Below, piece by piece: positions 9,015 to 18,439 of a stretch of 64,000 nt of DNA (position 1 is its first letter; each line of letters opens with the position of its first letter). A model generated the notes under the pieces. That model was not told where the DNA came from. It saw nothing but the letters and a program-made list of their open reading frames with translations, and searched no databases. Location: contig JAHIYH010000031.1 of assembly GCA_018814875.1 (NCBI GenBank), positions 62,001-126,000 on the forward strand. The letters run 5' to 3'. The stretch is from Patescibacteria group bacterium. Its GTDB lineage: Bacteria; Patescibacteriota; Gracilibacteria; Peribacterales; Peribacteraceae. Both the position numbers and the translations under genes were made by a program.

Positions 9015-9551
9015 ATGTCTATAACTACCAAGATTGGCGATGGTGGTAAATCAGGGCTCCTAAGTGGGGAGCGTGTTTCTAAGGGTTCTCTTCGCTTGGA
9101 AGCATTTGGGACTGTGGATGAACTTAATGCAGTTTTGGGAGTTGTTCTTGTCGAGGAAGAGATTCCCGTAGAAGTCAAAGAGTACTTAGTGCAAGTGCAG
9201 AAGCTTCTTTTTAGAGTTGGGACGGATTTGGCGACTCCATTAAAAGGGACAAGTGGAATCGTCAGAATTTCTCAGGAAGATATCTATCAAATTGAAAAGT
9301 GGATTGATGAACTTGAGCAGACGCTTCCTGTTCTCAAACACTTCATTCTTCCAAGTGGATCGCGACTGAGTTCGTTGATACATCAGGCTCGCACAGTATG
9401 TCGTCGTGCGGAGCGATGCACTGTTCGATTATCTGAAAAAGAAAAGATAAATGATCACGTTCAAATTTATCTGAATCGTTTAAGCGACTACCTCTTTCTA
9501 GCCGCACGAGAGGCAAATCTTGGAGAGGGAGTTGATGAGTCGGAGGTGTGA
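9015..9551 (+). CDS. Cob(I)yrinic acid a,c-diamide adenosyltransferase (PduO-type)
   Basis: TKIGDGGKSGLLSGERVSKGSLRLEAFGTVDELNAVLG and CRRAERCTVRLSE...YLNRLSDYLFLAARE. Confidence 0.9.
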   Translation: MSITTKIGDGGKSGLLSGERVSKGSLRLEAFGTVDELNAVLGVVLVEEEIPVEVKEYLVQVQKLLFRVGTDLATPLKGTSGIVRISQEDIYQIEKWIDELEQTLPVLKHFILPSGSRLSSLIHQARTVCRRAERCTVRLSEKEKINDHVQIYLNRLSDYLFLAAREANLGEGVDESEV

Positions 9552-9592
9552 CGTTATTTCGTTATTTCGTTAATTCGTTTATTTGTTAAATA
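9550..9592. repeat. TTATTTCGTTAATTCGTT-word repeat (F9)
   Basis: cgttatttcgttatttcgttaattcgtttatttgtt; repeated at 10455-10577 with inverted arm. Confidence 0.7.
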
Positions 9593-9727
9593 AATGGCCA
9601 ATAACTAGGGTAAAAGGCCATTGCTCAATTAACAATATTCAGTATTGTTAGTACGTTCCTGCAAAGGATAAAAAGAGTAGGAACAGGTCCTGCTCATTCA
9701 CAATTCTCAATGATGGGAGAGTAGATC

Positions 9728-10354
9728 ATGTTCAAGGCATTGAAAAATTTCTGGACACCGGTAGGCAATTTTTTTGTTTGGGGGTTGGAGATACATCGAA
9801 GAAGGACTGCGAAAATTTTCCTCAAGAGGTACAAGCCGATGTATTATAAGGATCTGCACGCACCTTATTTGCAATTTTATGAATTTCCGCCACGAGTGCA
9901 AAAGCTGATTCTCAGATACCTTTATTGTTTCATTGGCAGTGAGCGTAAGGATAGATACAACTACTGCTGGTGTAGTATGATTAAAATCGTGGAAACAGAC
10001 GAGCGCCTGAAGCGAAAATGGTGCACTTTTAACGGAGGTGTCGAAGAATTGAGGAGAGAAGGTTACAGTGTCCACGCAGATATACTTGATCCTCTTGTGC
10101 AAAAAGCTGCTGCGAACGGGAGGCTTGAACATCTCAGTCTCCTGTACGGTCCCAAGCTTTCGCATCATCTTCTGCGCACATGCATGGAAGCAGCACGTAC
10201 GAAACGAGACATGGAAGTAGCACTCGAATGTGCACAGATGCTCAGAGATTATCAAGTGATTGCGGAAATACTTTCAATTTCGGGTACACCGCATCAGATG
10301 ATCACGGCGCAGCTCTTCTTGGAAGGACGAGTATCGGAGGAAGAACTTCTGTGA
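9728..10354 (+). CDS. Hypothetical protein (208 aa)
   Basis: Long ORF followed by a stem-loop (aaagccctgtaccattgtatggggcttt). Confidence 0.6.
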   Translation: MFKALKNFWTPVGNFFVWGLEIHRRRTAKIFLKRYKPMYYKDLHAPYLQFYEFPPRVQKLILRYLYCFIGSERKDRYNYCWCSMIKIVETDERLKRKWCTFNGGVEELRREGYSVHADILDPLVQKAAANGRLEHLSLLYGPKLSHHLLRTCMEAARTKRDMEVALECAQMLRDYQVIAEILSISGTPHQMITAQLFLEGRVSEEELL

Positions 10355-10381
10355 TTCTCTCAAGGGTAGGACCACCCTTAA

Positions 10382-10411
10382 AGCCCTGTACCATTGTATG
10401 GGGCTTTAAAC
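10382..10411 (+). terminator. Stem-loop terminator-like hairpin
   Basis: aaagccc-tgtaccattgtatg-gggcttt. Confidence 0.6.
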
Positions 10412-10454
10412 TGCATAAGAAATGAATCGAAAAGAGGGGGCAAAGGAGTCGGAG

Positions 10455-10577
10455 ATATGACGTTATCTCATTATTTCGTTAATTCGTTAATTCGTTTATT
10501 TGTTGAACTGAGCTGCGGTTGTGATTCGTTAATTCGTTAAACTGAGATTCGAAATAACAAAATAACGAAGTAGCAAA
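10455..10577. repeat. TTATTTCGTTAATTCGTT-word inverted repeat (F9)
   Basis: cattatttcgttaattcgttaattcgtttatttg ... gaaataacaaaataacgaag. Confidence 0.75.
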
Positions 10578-10904
10578 TCATAGAGCCAACAACATCTCTC
10601 CCTGTGGTAATCCCAGCGCTTCCCAGAAATTCAAAACAAAGAGGAATATGAAAAATGCAGCAAGAGGAATACCGATTCCCAGTGCAAGAGCGCGCGAAGG
10701 TGTATCTTTTGGATGAACACTTAAATAAAGTCCGGTTCCTCCATATAGAATTGTTGTGAGTGCGAAAGAGAGATCAGCACGCTGTATCCACCAAGCGGAT
10801 CCAGCAGCATAGATTCCATTATGCATTAATAGGTATGCCATAAAGAGGCTTATACCAAGGAGGAAGAATAGGAAGCCTGTGAGGCGGTGTAGATAGGATG
10901 TCAC
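10578..10904 (-). CDS. Small integral membrane protein, hypothetical
   Basis: About three TM helices (MTSYLHRLTGFLFFLLGISLFMAYLL...). Confidence 0.5.
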   Translation of the reverse strand: MTSYLHRLTGFLFFLLGISLFMAYLLMHNGIYAAGSAWWIQRADLSFALTTILYGGTGLYLSVHPKDTPSRALALGIGIPLAAFFIFLFVLNFWEALGLPQGEMLLAL

Positions 10905-10965
10905 GTCAAATAGCTTATAGCTTTTAGCTTCTAGCTTCTAGGGATATTAGTCTTGTATCTCTGAT

Positions 10966-11106
10966 TCATTTCTTCTTCTGCACAGTAAGCCTCTTCCTGC
11001 CTTTTCTCCTGCGGCGACTCAGCAGAGCCTTTCCATCCTTGGATGAGCTACGCTGTAAGAAACCGTGCTTACGGAGACGCCGACGCCATTTCAATTTACC
11101 TAACAT
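10966..11106 (-). CDS. rpmH: 50S ribosomal protein bL34
   Basis: Own translation, not in ORF track: MLGKLKWRRRLRKHGFLQRSSSKDGKALLSRRRRKGRKRLTVQKKK*; bL34 signature KHGF..R..S.DGK.LL.RRRRKGRKRLTV. Confidence 0.88.
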   Translation of the reverse strand: MLGKLKWRRRLRKHGFLQRSSSKDGKALLSRRRRKGRKRLTVQKKK

Positions 11107-11147
11107 TGCTGGTGGACGTTATCTATAAGTTTATGTCTGGTCAACAA

Positions 11148-11216
11148 GTTAGTTAGTTTTTTAGTTTCTGGTTTTTAGTTATCTAGCAACTATGAACTAA
11201 AAAACCAGTTAACTAA
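11148..11216. repeat. TTAGTTTTTAGTTTCTGG-word inverted repeat (F2)
   Basis: ttagttagttttttagtttctggtttttagtt ... aactaaaaaaccagttaactaa. Confidence 0.8.
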
Positions 11217-11244
11217 TCGATGATCCTGCCCTACACTCTTTCTA

Positions 11245-12507
11245 ATGCACTCAGTCAATAAGCTCAAATCTGGCCTCCGTGTCCTAACTGCCCCTTGTGA
11301 TGGGACAGCCTCTATCACGGTTTTAGTATTTGCAGGTGCAGGATCTCGTTATGAGGAGGAAAAGGAGCGTGGTATCAGCCATTTTCTGGAGCATATGTTC
11401 TTTAAAGGCGGGAATAGGTACAAGAATACAAAAGAAGTCAGTGTGGCGATCGATGGAGTGGGTGGAGACTTTAATGCATTCACAGGAAAGGAATATGCAG
11501 GTTACTACGTTAAAGTTGCTGCCGAACATATTGATCTGGGATGCGATGTTCTAAGTGATATGCTTTTGAATGCTAGCTTTCCTCAGGATGATATTGAGCG
11601 CGAGCGAGGTGTGATTATGGAAGAAGAGCGCATGTATCAAGACACACCGATGTATCGTGCAGGATGGGACTTTGAGGAACTTCTCTTCGGCGATAATCCG
11701 TTGGGATGGGATACGATTGGAAAAGAAAAGGTAATCATGTCTGTGCAGCAGGCGGATTTTCAATCGCACAAAGATTCACTCTACACACCAGATAATCTGG
11801 TTGTAGCTTTTGCCGGGAAGATTTCTGAAGATGGAGCTATGGATCTTTCCGAGAAATATTTCTCTGGCATTAATGGTTCCAAAAATCGTGAATACAAACC
11901 ATTTGAATCTTATGGGCCCGAGCGCGTGTTCCTTAGAACAAAGAAAACTGAACAAGCGCATTTAGTTCTTGGAGTTCCTGGCATCAGCTCTCTTGAAGAT
12001 GATTACTTTGCACAAAAACTTCTCGCAATTATCTTGGGTGGCAATATGAGTTCTAGGATGTTCCTAAATATCCGCGAAGCTAAGGGTTTGTGCTATTACA
12101 TTTCTACTGAAGATGACAGTTATATGGATGCTGGTTCACTTTCCACTCGCGCAGGAGTGGATCAGTCTCGCTTGCATGATGCGATCAAACTTATCAAGCA
12201 TGAATATATGGAATGTGTGGATAAAGGAATTACTGATGAGGAGCTCAAACGTTCTAAGGACTTCCTTAAGGGTAAAATTACATTGAGTTTAGAAGACTCC
12301 GAAGAGCAGGCACATTTCTATGGCAAACAAGAGCTGATGTATCCCAAGGTTCGAACAGTAGATGATTACTTTGCAGAGTTAGATAAAGTTAGCAAAGAAC
12401 AGGTAAATACTTTGGCTACACGGTTGCTCACTCCGGAAGAGATGCGATTGGTGGTGATTGGGAAAGAGGAGAATAAGGGAGGGCTTGAGGATATGGTGAG
12501 CTCGTAA
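11245..12507 (+). CDS. M16 family zinc metallopeptidase (processing-protease-like)
   Basis: HFLEHMFFKGG inverse zinc motif; ERGVIMEEERMYQDTP. Confidence 0.93.
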   Translation: MHSVNKLKSGLRVLTAPCDGTASITVLVFAGAGSRYEEEKERGISHFLEHMFFKGGNRYKNTKEVSVAIDGVGGDFNAFTGKEYAGYYVKVAAEHIDLGCDVLSDMLLNASFPQDDIERERGVIMEEERMYQDTPMYRAGWDFEELLFGDNPLGWDTIGKEKVIMSVQQADFQSHKDSLYTPDNLVVAFAGKISEDGAMDLSEKYFSGINGSKNREYKPFESYGPERVFLRTKKTEQAHLVLGVPGISSLEDDYFAQKLLAIILGGNMSSRMFLNIREAKGLCYYISTEDDSYMDAGSLSTRAGVDQSRLHDAIKLIKHEYMECVDKGITDEELKRSKDFLKGKITLSLEDSEEQAHFYGKQELMYPKVRTVDDYFAELDKVSKEQVNTLATRLLTPEEMRLVVIGKEENKGGLEDMVSS

Positions 12508-12512
12508 TATAT

Positions 12513-12600
12513 AGAACAATTGTTCCATTGCTTCATTGTCTCATTGTTAAAAGTTGGATACTTGCTTGCGAACAATGGAACAATGGAACAATATAGCAAT
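12513..12600. repeat. CAATGTTCCATTGCT-word inverted repeat (F3, copy 1)
   Basis: acaattgttccattgcttcattgtctcattg ... gaacaatggaacaatggaacaat. Confidence 0.8.
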
Positions 12601-12620
12601 GTATTAATTTTCCCTTACTT

Positions 12621-13055
12621 ATGCAAAGAACTCTGATTCTACTCAAGCCCGACTGCATGCAGAAAAAGATCTGTGGCAAGGTTCTCGCGCGATTCGAAGA
12701 CGCCGGATTCAAGATTATCGGATGCAAAATGATCAAGTTAGATCTTGATACATTGCGTGAACACTATGCTCACATTGCAGAGTTTCCGTTTTATCCAGAT
12801 GTAGAAAAGTTCATGAGTTCTACACCAGTAATTGGAATGGTTTTGGAAGGCGATGGGATTATCGAAAAGATGCGTGAGAATTTGGGAGTAACAGATTGTT
12901 TAGAAGCAGCTTCTGGAACAATTCGTGCTGAGTTTGGAAGCAAAGAAGAAGGGGATAGCAAAATGCGCAATGTAGTCCATGCTTCGGATAGCGAAGAGGC
13001 TGCCGCGAATGAGATTGCAAGGTTCTTTAAAAAAGACGAACTTTTTGAGTATTAA
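12621..13055 (+). CDS. ndk: Nucleoside-diphosphate kinase
   Basis: MQRTLILLKPDCMQK; active-site region MRNVVHASDSEEAAANEIARFF. Confidence 0.93.
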   Translation: MQRTLILLKPDCMQKKICGKVLARFEDAGFKIIGCKMIKLDLDTLREHYAHIAEFPFYPDVEKFMSSTPVIGMVLEGDGIIEKMRENLGVTDCLEAASGTIRAEFGSKEEGDSKMRNVVHASDSEEAAANEIARFFKKDELFEY

Positions 13056-13075
13056 TAATTTTTCCCCATTTATGT

Positions 13076-13297
13076 ATGCAAAATCTATTAACTAAAAAAC
13101 TAGATGTAATGAATGGTTTAGGAATACAGGCAAGCAATAGAAGAGTTCTTGTTGCCGAGGCAGAGCTTTTAGTTAAGGAGCTTAGAAAATGTGGGAAACA
13201 TGAATTGGCTGACAAATTAGAAGCATCTGCAAGAGAAGTGCAAAGCACACAGGAGGCTGCTCGCAAAAGTACAGTAGAGTGTCTTCAGTCGCTATAA
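13076..13297 (+). CDS. Hypothetical protein (73 aa)
   Basis: Compact helical ORF between ndk and an opposite-strand peptidase. Confidence 0.45.
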   Translation: MQNLLTKKLDVMNGLGIQASNRRVLVAEAELLVKELRKCGKHELADKLEASAREVQSTQEAARKSTVECLQSL

Positions 13298-14557
13298 CTA
13301 TAATTGCGTTGGCTCCTCTCCATCCAAAAGTAACTCCAGTGCCGCATCCAGCTGCGGATCTTTCTCATCTATAATATCCTCACGTGTGCGTTCAACTTCG
13401 ATATCAGGATGCACTCCATCCTTGCCCAAATCTCTTCCTGAAGGCGTTAGCCACCTTGCAACCGTGATACGGACTGATGCATTACCTGGGAGGTCAAAGA
13501 CCTCCTGAACGGTTCCCTTCCCAAAGCTCTTCTTACCAATGATTGTTGCGCGTCCAGCATCTTGCAAGGCGCCTGCCAAAATTTCTGATGCGCTTGCGGA
13601 ACCTTCATTGATCAAAACAACAAGTGGGATATCCGGATCAGATGGTCGACCGGAAACATAGTGGTTTGATGGTTCCCCATTTCTACGTTCAACAGTTACT
13701 ACCTTTCCTTCTTTTAAGAACATAGATGCCATATCAACAGCGCCTTCCAGATATCCACCACCATTAAAGCGCACATCCATAATGAGGCCTTGTAGATCTT
13801 CATCGCGCATGTCTTTGAGTGCGCTCTTCACTTCTTTCACGCTGTCTTCTCCAAATTGATTGAGTTGAATGTATCCGATGGAACCCGTTGCAGTTTCTTT
13901 AACTTCATATTCAACACTCGGAATGGTGATACTTGCACGTGTGATGGTGATGTCTAGGAGATCGGATTCTTCTTCGCGTTTAATGCTCAGAGTCACTTTA
14001 GACCCCTTTTCTCCTCGGATTCTCTGTACAACTTGGTGAAGTGTTTCCCCTGTGATATCGACATCATCTACTTTTAGGACAATATCTTCTGGTTCCAGCC
14101 CTGCTTTGGAGGCAGGAGATCCTTTAAGAGGAGCGACCACAACCACCATTCCATCACGCATTGTGAGTTCTGCGCCAATACCTTCCATCTTTCCTTGTAG
14201 TGATTGTGTGAATTGGGCGTTCTCCGTTGGAGTCATAAAGGTGGTGTATGGATCACCAATGGCACGTACCAATCCACCTACTGCACCGTAAACCATTTCG
14301 GGGGGATTAAGTTGATCTTCAATAATGTAATGCTTGAGGAGCAACCTCCATACGCCCCAAAGAAGTGAAAGATCCACTTCCTGTTCTGGATTACCCAACA
14401 GAGTTCCACTTGCAGTTTTGCCTGTATACAGAAGCTCCAATTGCTGCGAAAGCTCAACCAGATTTTTTTGTTCGTAGCGTGCACCGATCTGCCACCCCAA
14501 AAACAAAGTAATGAGTGGTAGGATCAGGAGAGTGCTTGTTCTGAGGAGCTTTGGCAT
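13298..14557 (-). CDS. S41 family C-terminal processing peptidase with PDZ domain
   Basis: PDZ (GIGAELTMRDGMVVVVAPLKGSPASKAGLEPEDIVLKVDD), catalytic NEGSASASEILAGALQD and GKKSFGKGTVQ. Confidence 0.93.
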   Translation of the reverse strand: MPKLLRTSTLLILPLITLFLGWQIGARYEQKNLVELSQQLELLYTGKTASGTLLGNPEQEVDLSLLWGVWRLLLKHYIIEDQLNPPEMVYGAVGGLVRAIGDPYTTFMTPTENAQFTQSLQGKMEGIGAELTMRDGMVVVVAPLKGSPASKAGLEPEDIVLKVDDVDITGETLHQVVQRIRGEKGSKVTLSIKREEESDLLDITITRASITIPSVEYEVKETATGSIGYIQLNQFGEDSVKEVKSALKDMRDEDLQGLIMDVRFNGGGYLEGAVDMASMFLKEGKVVTVERRNGEPSNHYVSGRPSDPDIPLVVLINEGSASASEILAGALQDAGRATIIGKKSFGKGTVQEVFDLPGNASVRITVARWLTPSGRDLGKDGVHPDIEVERTREDIIDEKDPQLDAALELLLDGEEPTQL

Positions 14558-14603
14558 ACCCGACGAGTATAGCGGATCTTTATTGTGTTGTTCTAATTTG
14601 AAT

Positions 14604-14677
14604 GGGAAATAAGGGAAATAGAAGAAATAAAGGATCGTCTATTTCTTTTATTGCCCTTATTTCTTTTATTTCTCCCT
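14604..14677. repeat. AGAAATAA-word inverted repeat (F12)
   Basis: gggaaataagggaaatagaagaaataaagga...tctatttcttttattgcccttatttcttttatttctcc. Confidence 0.7.
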
Positions 14678-14716
14678 CTGGAGGATGTTTCATCAGTGCC
14701 ATGGTATGATAAAGTC

Positions 14717-15283
14717 ATGGTGAAATTGCCTGCTTCCATCGATCGTAAACTAAAAGAACTTTTTCCTCGCGTAAGAGAGCGTGACAAGTTTGTGGCAGAT
14801 ATACTTACGGAGGCTTTGGAGAAAGCCGCCCCCGAGGAGGTTTCGGAATCTGTTGGAGGGACACTGCATCTTTTTACGGATGGGGGATCGCGTGGTAATC
14901 CTGGGCAATCGGCGATTGGTATCATTATCGAGGATCCTACAGAAGGTAAGGTGGTTAGAGAGCATGCAGAGCGAATTGGAATCGAGACAAATAATATTGC
15001 GGAGTATCGGGCTCTCATCGAGGGGCTTAAGATTGCCAAACGCTATCACCCAAATCGTCTTGTATGTTTTTTGGATTCTGAGTTGATCGTTAAACAATTG
15101 AAGGGTGAATATCGTGTGAAGATGCCAGCTCTTAAAGAGTTCTTTGCAGAGATTCAAGAACTAGTTACAGAGTTTACATCTGTAGAATTTCACCATATTC
15201 CACGTGCTGATAATTACAGAGCAGACGCATTGGTTAATAAGGCTTTAGATGAGCATCCTTCTCCATCTTATGAGAAACTTTAA
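14717..15283 (+). CDS. Ribonuclease HI-family protein with N-terminal extension
   Basis: LFTDGGSRGNPGQSAIGIII, ETNNIAEYRALIEGLKIA, LDSELIVKQLKGEYRVK, HIPRADNYRADALVNKALD. Confidence 0.9.
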   Translation: MVKLPASIDRKLKELFPRVRERDKFVADILTEALEKAAPEEVSESVGGTLHLFTDGGSRGNPGQSAIGIIIEDPTEGKVVREHAERIGIETNNIAEYRALIEGLKIAKRYHPNRLVCFLDSELIVKQLKGEYRVKMPALKEFFAEIQELVTEFTSVEFHHIPRADNYRADALVNKALDEHPSPSYEKL

Positions 15284-15289
15284 TAAAAA

Positions 15290-15352
15290 GGTCCAATGTC
15301 CAAGGTCCAAGGTCCAATTTGGAACTTGGTACTTAATACTTGGAACTTTTCT
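15290..15352. repeat. AAGTTCCAAG-word inverted repeat (F1)
   Basis: ggtccaatgtccaaggtccaaggtccaatttggaacttggtacttaatacttggaactt. Confidence 0.75.
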
Positions 15353-15353
15353 A

Positions 15354-16568
15354 ATGCCACTTATAGCATCAGCAACCTCGCCAACACTTACTTATAGATA
15401 TAACCACCATTTAATCTTTCTAAAGCCATATGAATACGCAGATTGGTATTCCAATAGAGAGGAATGGACATTTAGAGGCGAGTCTATTAAGCCGTTAGCC
15501 GAATTTCGTGTAGATGGTGACAAAATTCCATCACTTCCACCAGATATTGTGCGTCACACTGTTGTAGGATGGGATAAAGATGCAATACGAAGAACAATTC
15601 AGGAAAAAGTAGTATCAATAATTGATCGCGAGCCTGGCTCGGTGGTTATAAGCAAGAGTTCCACAGGTGGAATTGTGTTTGAAGGAGTTGGATTACCGGG
15701 TCGTCATGTTCGCTTGGATGATGCAGTAGAGTTAACTATTGCTGCGCTGGATCAAGGCGTGTCGGATATCATTTTGCCAGTAGATGAAATACAACCATCT
15801 ATTACTGTGGATTCCAAACTTCGGAAAATTGGTATCAAGGAAGTAGTAACGGTGGGTGAGTCAGATTACAGTGGTTCGCCATTAGCCAGAAAATATAATA
15901 TTGATGTTGGATTAAATAAGTTCAATGGGCATTTGATAGAGCAAGGTGCGGAGTTCTCCTTCAATGAAGTGCTGGGGCCAGTAAATCGTTCAACTGGGTA
16001 CAAACAAGAGCTTGTGATTCTGGGTGAGAAGACATTGCCGGATTATGGGGGAGGGTTATGCCAAGTGAGTACTACAGCATACAGAGGAGTGTGGGAATAT
16101 GGCTTCCCTATAAGCAAAAGGCGCAATCATAGTTTTGCTGTTAGTTACTATAGCCCTCAGGGAACCGATGCAACTATCTATCCTCCACATACTGATATGC
16201 GGTTCATAAATGACAGCCCCAGTGCACTTCTGATTCAAACATATCACAAAGATGACAAAGCGTATTACATTTACTATGGGACAAAGGATGATCGCAGATC
16301 AGAAATTGCCGGTCCCTTCACATGGGATTATCAGAGTCCGCCGCCTGATCGCACTGAGTACACCACGGATATTCCTCCTGGGACAACTCGAAAAGCAGGG
16401 GGACGTGTATCAGGTTTGAAAGCTGTGTGGTATCGCATAGTACAAAGTGCTGATGAAGAAGTCATAGAACCTGTCTTCTCTGTTTACGAAGCGCGACCGA
16501 ATTATATGCAAATAGGCGTGGTGGATGGTCCGAATGAAATGCCTAGTTGGTTGGGGGACGGTAGTTAA
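15354..16568 (+). CDS. VanW family protein
   Basis: FNEVLGPVNRSTGYKQELVILGEKTLPDYGGGLCQVSTTAYRGVWEYGFPISKRRNHSFAVSYY. Confidence 0.9.
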   Translation: MPLIASATSPTLTYRYNHHLIFLKPYEYADWYSNREEWTFRGESIKPLAEFRVDGDKIPSLPPDIVRHTVVGWDKDAIRRTIQEKVVSIIDREPGSVVISKSSTGGIVFEGVGLPGRHVRLDDAVELTIAALDQGVSDIILPVDEIQPSITVDSKLRKIGIKEVVTVGESDYSGSPLARKYNIDVGLNKFNGHLIEQGAEFSFNEVLGPVNRSTGYKQELVILGEKTLPDYGGGLCQVSTTAYRGVWEYGFPISKRRNHSFAVSYYSPQGTDATIYPPHTDMRFINDSPSALLIQTYHKDDKAYYIYYGTKDDRRSEIAGPFTWDYQSPPPDRTEYTTDIPPGTTRKAGGRVSGLKAVWYRIVQSADEEVIEPVFSVYEARPNYMQIGVVDGPNEMPSWLGDGS

Positions 16569-16640
16569 CAGTTAACAATTAACAGTTAACATTTGACAGT
16601 TAAGATTTGACCAGCCTTCGCTAAAGCTATGGCTGGCAGG
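16564..16640. repeat. GTTAAC-word repeat (F4) with nested CCTTCGCTAAAGCTATGGCTGGCAGG core
   Basis: gttaacagttaacaattaacagttaacatttgacagttaagatttgaccagccttcgctaaagctatggctggcagg. Confidence 0.75.
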
Positions 16641-16664
16641 AGTTGATGTGCTGTGATGTTGGAA

Positions 16665-16680
16665 CTATTCGCACGAATAG
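16665..16680. promoter_or_regulatory. Palindrome CTATTCG-CA-CGAATAG (candidate operator)
   Basis: Two exact copies upstream of an ArsR-like gene (also 16720-16735), one downstream (17094-17109). Confidence 0.55.
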
Positions 16681-16719
16681 GCGACTAATTATTTCAAGAA
16701 ATACTGATTTACTGATGGA

Positions 16720-16735
16720 CTATTCGCACGAATAG
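16720..16735. promoter_or_regulatory. Palindrome CTATTCG-CA-CGAATAG (candidate operator)
   Basis: Exact copy of the palindrome at 16665-16680. Confidence 0.55.
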
Positions 16736-16768
16736 GCGAATACTTCACCACTTTTCACTTTTCACACT

Positions 16769-17044
16769 TTGTTTATGAACAATCTTCAAAAACTCGAGAT
16801 CTTCAACAAATCTCTCGCTAACTCAAAAAGGCTTCAGATTCTGATTTTTTTAAAAAAGAATGGGTCTGCGGTGGTGAATGAGATAGCAGATGGTATCCAT
16901 TTAAAACTTAAATCGACGTCGAAGCATCTGCAAATTCTTGAAAGGGCGAATGTTATACAGAGAAAGAAAAAGGGTCTTTTTGTTTATTACACTTTATCAG
17001 CCAAGAAAGGACCCATATTGGAGAATATTCTAAAGTTGTTGTAA
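16769..17044 (+). CDS. ArsR-family winged-helix transcriptional regulator
   Basis: SLANSKRLQILIFLKKNGSAVVNEIADGIHLKLKSTSKHLQILERANVIQRKKKGLFVYYTLS. Confidence 0.85.
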   Translation: MFMNNLQKLEIFNKSLANSKRLQILIFLKKNGSAVVNEIADGIHLKLKSTSKHLQILERANVIQRKKKGLFVYYTLSAKKGPILENILKLL

Positions 17045-17093
17045 GAATAAACTTTGATTCACGATAGCGAGTTAGTGGACTAACACTAATGGA

Positions 17094-17109
17094 CTATTCG
17101 CACGAATAG
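17094..17109. promoter_or_regulatory. Palindrome CTATTCG-CA-CGAATAG (candidate operator)
   Basis: Third exact copy, upstream of the HAD gene. Confidence 0.55.
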
Positions 17110-17152
17110 GCGAATACTTACCACCTTCCTATTTTTCACTCTAATCCACAGC

Positions 17153-17815
17153 ATGATAAAAGTCGTAATCTTCGATCTTGATGGGCTTCTGATTGATTCA
17201 CAACCACTGCAATATAAAGCATACAATCGGGTGTTTTCAGAATACGGTTTTCCAATTTCAAAAGAAGAGTGGATAGATGAATGGATTAATAATTCAATAA
17301 GTTGCAGAGAATGGATTCATAAAATGAATCTGCCACTCGATTTTGCTAAAGTTCGTGCAGAAAAGCAGAAAGTTTACGAAGAATTTATACCAACTGATCT
17401 TGAACTGAAACCAGGGGCGATGAATGCGATTAATTTACTTTTTGTTGAATATAAACTATGCATAGCATCGGCTTCTATGAAGCCTTCAATAGAAGTCATA
17501 TCTAAAAAATTCGGATTTGAAGCATTTTTTGATCAAATCATCTCAGACCAAGAATCTCATGTGGTACGACAAAAGCCTTTTCCGGATGTTTTTCAGTGTG
17601 TCGCAAAAGAAATGGAAGTTGCTCCAGAGGAATGTCTGGTCATTGAAGATTCTGTTGCAGGTTTGGAGGCAGCCAAGTCAGCAAATATGAAATGTATTAT
17701 CTGCCCCGATTCTTTTTGTGAATTTGAATCATCAGAATTTGAAGATGCTGATAAAATTATAAAAAGTCTTAATGAAATTGATCTCGATATGATTCATGAA
17801 TTGGACAAGGATTAA
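17153..17815 (+). CDS. HAD-superfamily hydrolase (beta-phosphoglucomutase-like)
   Basis: VIFDLDGLLIDSQPL, ...CIASAS, KPFPDVF, VIEDSVAGLEAAKSANM. Confidence 0.9.
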   Translation: MIKVVIFDLDGLLIDSQPLQYKAYNRVFSEYGFPISKEEWIDEWINNSISCREWIHKMNLPLDFAKVRAEKQKVYEEFIPTDLELKPGAMNAINLLFVEYKLCIASASMKPSIEVISKKFGFEAFFDQIISDQESHVVRQKPFPDVFQCVAKEMEVAPEECLVIEDSVAGLEAAKSANMKCIICPDSFCEFESSEFEDADKIIKSLNEIDLDMIHELDKD

Positions 17816-18421
17816 TTATCTCATTTGTGAAGCAATCTTTGCTACCTTAAATTCTTTGCTTGTTTGGTCAGTAATAATTGTTGAGCAAAGCCTTTTAAGC
17901 TTCAAATTTGCTGACTGAGTTGAAATAGACCATGATCCTTCCAGGCACTTTTGGATGCATAATTTCTCTTCTTCACTATCTCCGGCTGGAGATAGACCCA
18001 TAAGTGCTAGTAGTTTGATGATAAAAGGAAGAACCGGATCAGATTCTTGTGTCTGACATTTATTTAGAAATGCGAGTGTCAGATCAAAAATTTCCGGAAG
18101 AGGTTCTTCTTCATGCAAAAGAGAAAGCAATATTTCTATTCCTTGTTCGGTGAATAGGAACGCATTTGTAGAAGACATCTGAGTTTCGGATTTACACTGT
18201 GCAGATGTAACGATCATGCCGGCACTTCCTTCGACGAGTCCTACCGTGATGTATTGATATGGAAGGAGAGAACCACCGAGCCTGCTCTTCATCTTACGCA
18301 CCGCACGTGCGCGTGCAGAAATCCTTCCGCGTTCACGTGTTAATAGAACAAGGAAGCGGTCAGCTTCACCAACGTCATATGCCTTTAGAACTAATGCATC
18401 GTATGTGTAACTATGTGGCAT
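17816..18421 (-). CDS. recO: DNA repair protein RecO
   Basis: N-terminal OB fold YDALVLKAYDVGEADRFLVLLTRERGRISARARAVRKMKSRLGGSLLPY. Confidence 0.85.
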   Translation of the reverse strand: MPHSYTYDALVLKAYDVGEADRFLVLLTRERGRISARARAVRKMKSRLGGSLLPYQYITVGLVEGSAGMIVTSAQCKSETQMSSTNAFLFTEQGIEILLSLLHEEEPLPEIFDLTLAFLNKCQTQESDPVLPFIIKLLALMGLSPAGDSEEEKLCIQKCLEGSWSISTQSANLKLKRLCSTIITDQTSKEFKVAKIASQMR

Positions 18422-18439
18422 GGGGGGCTATAGAGTAAC

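Noticed and set aside
9707-10255. 182-aa minus-strand ORF
   Set aside because: Overlaps the plus-strand 9728..10354 ORF, which has a trailing stem-loop; weaker candidate, though neither has a known family.
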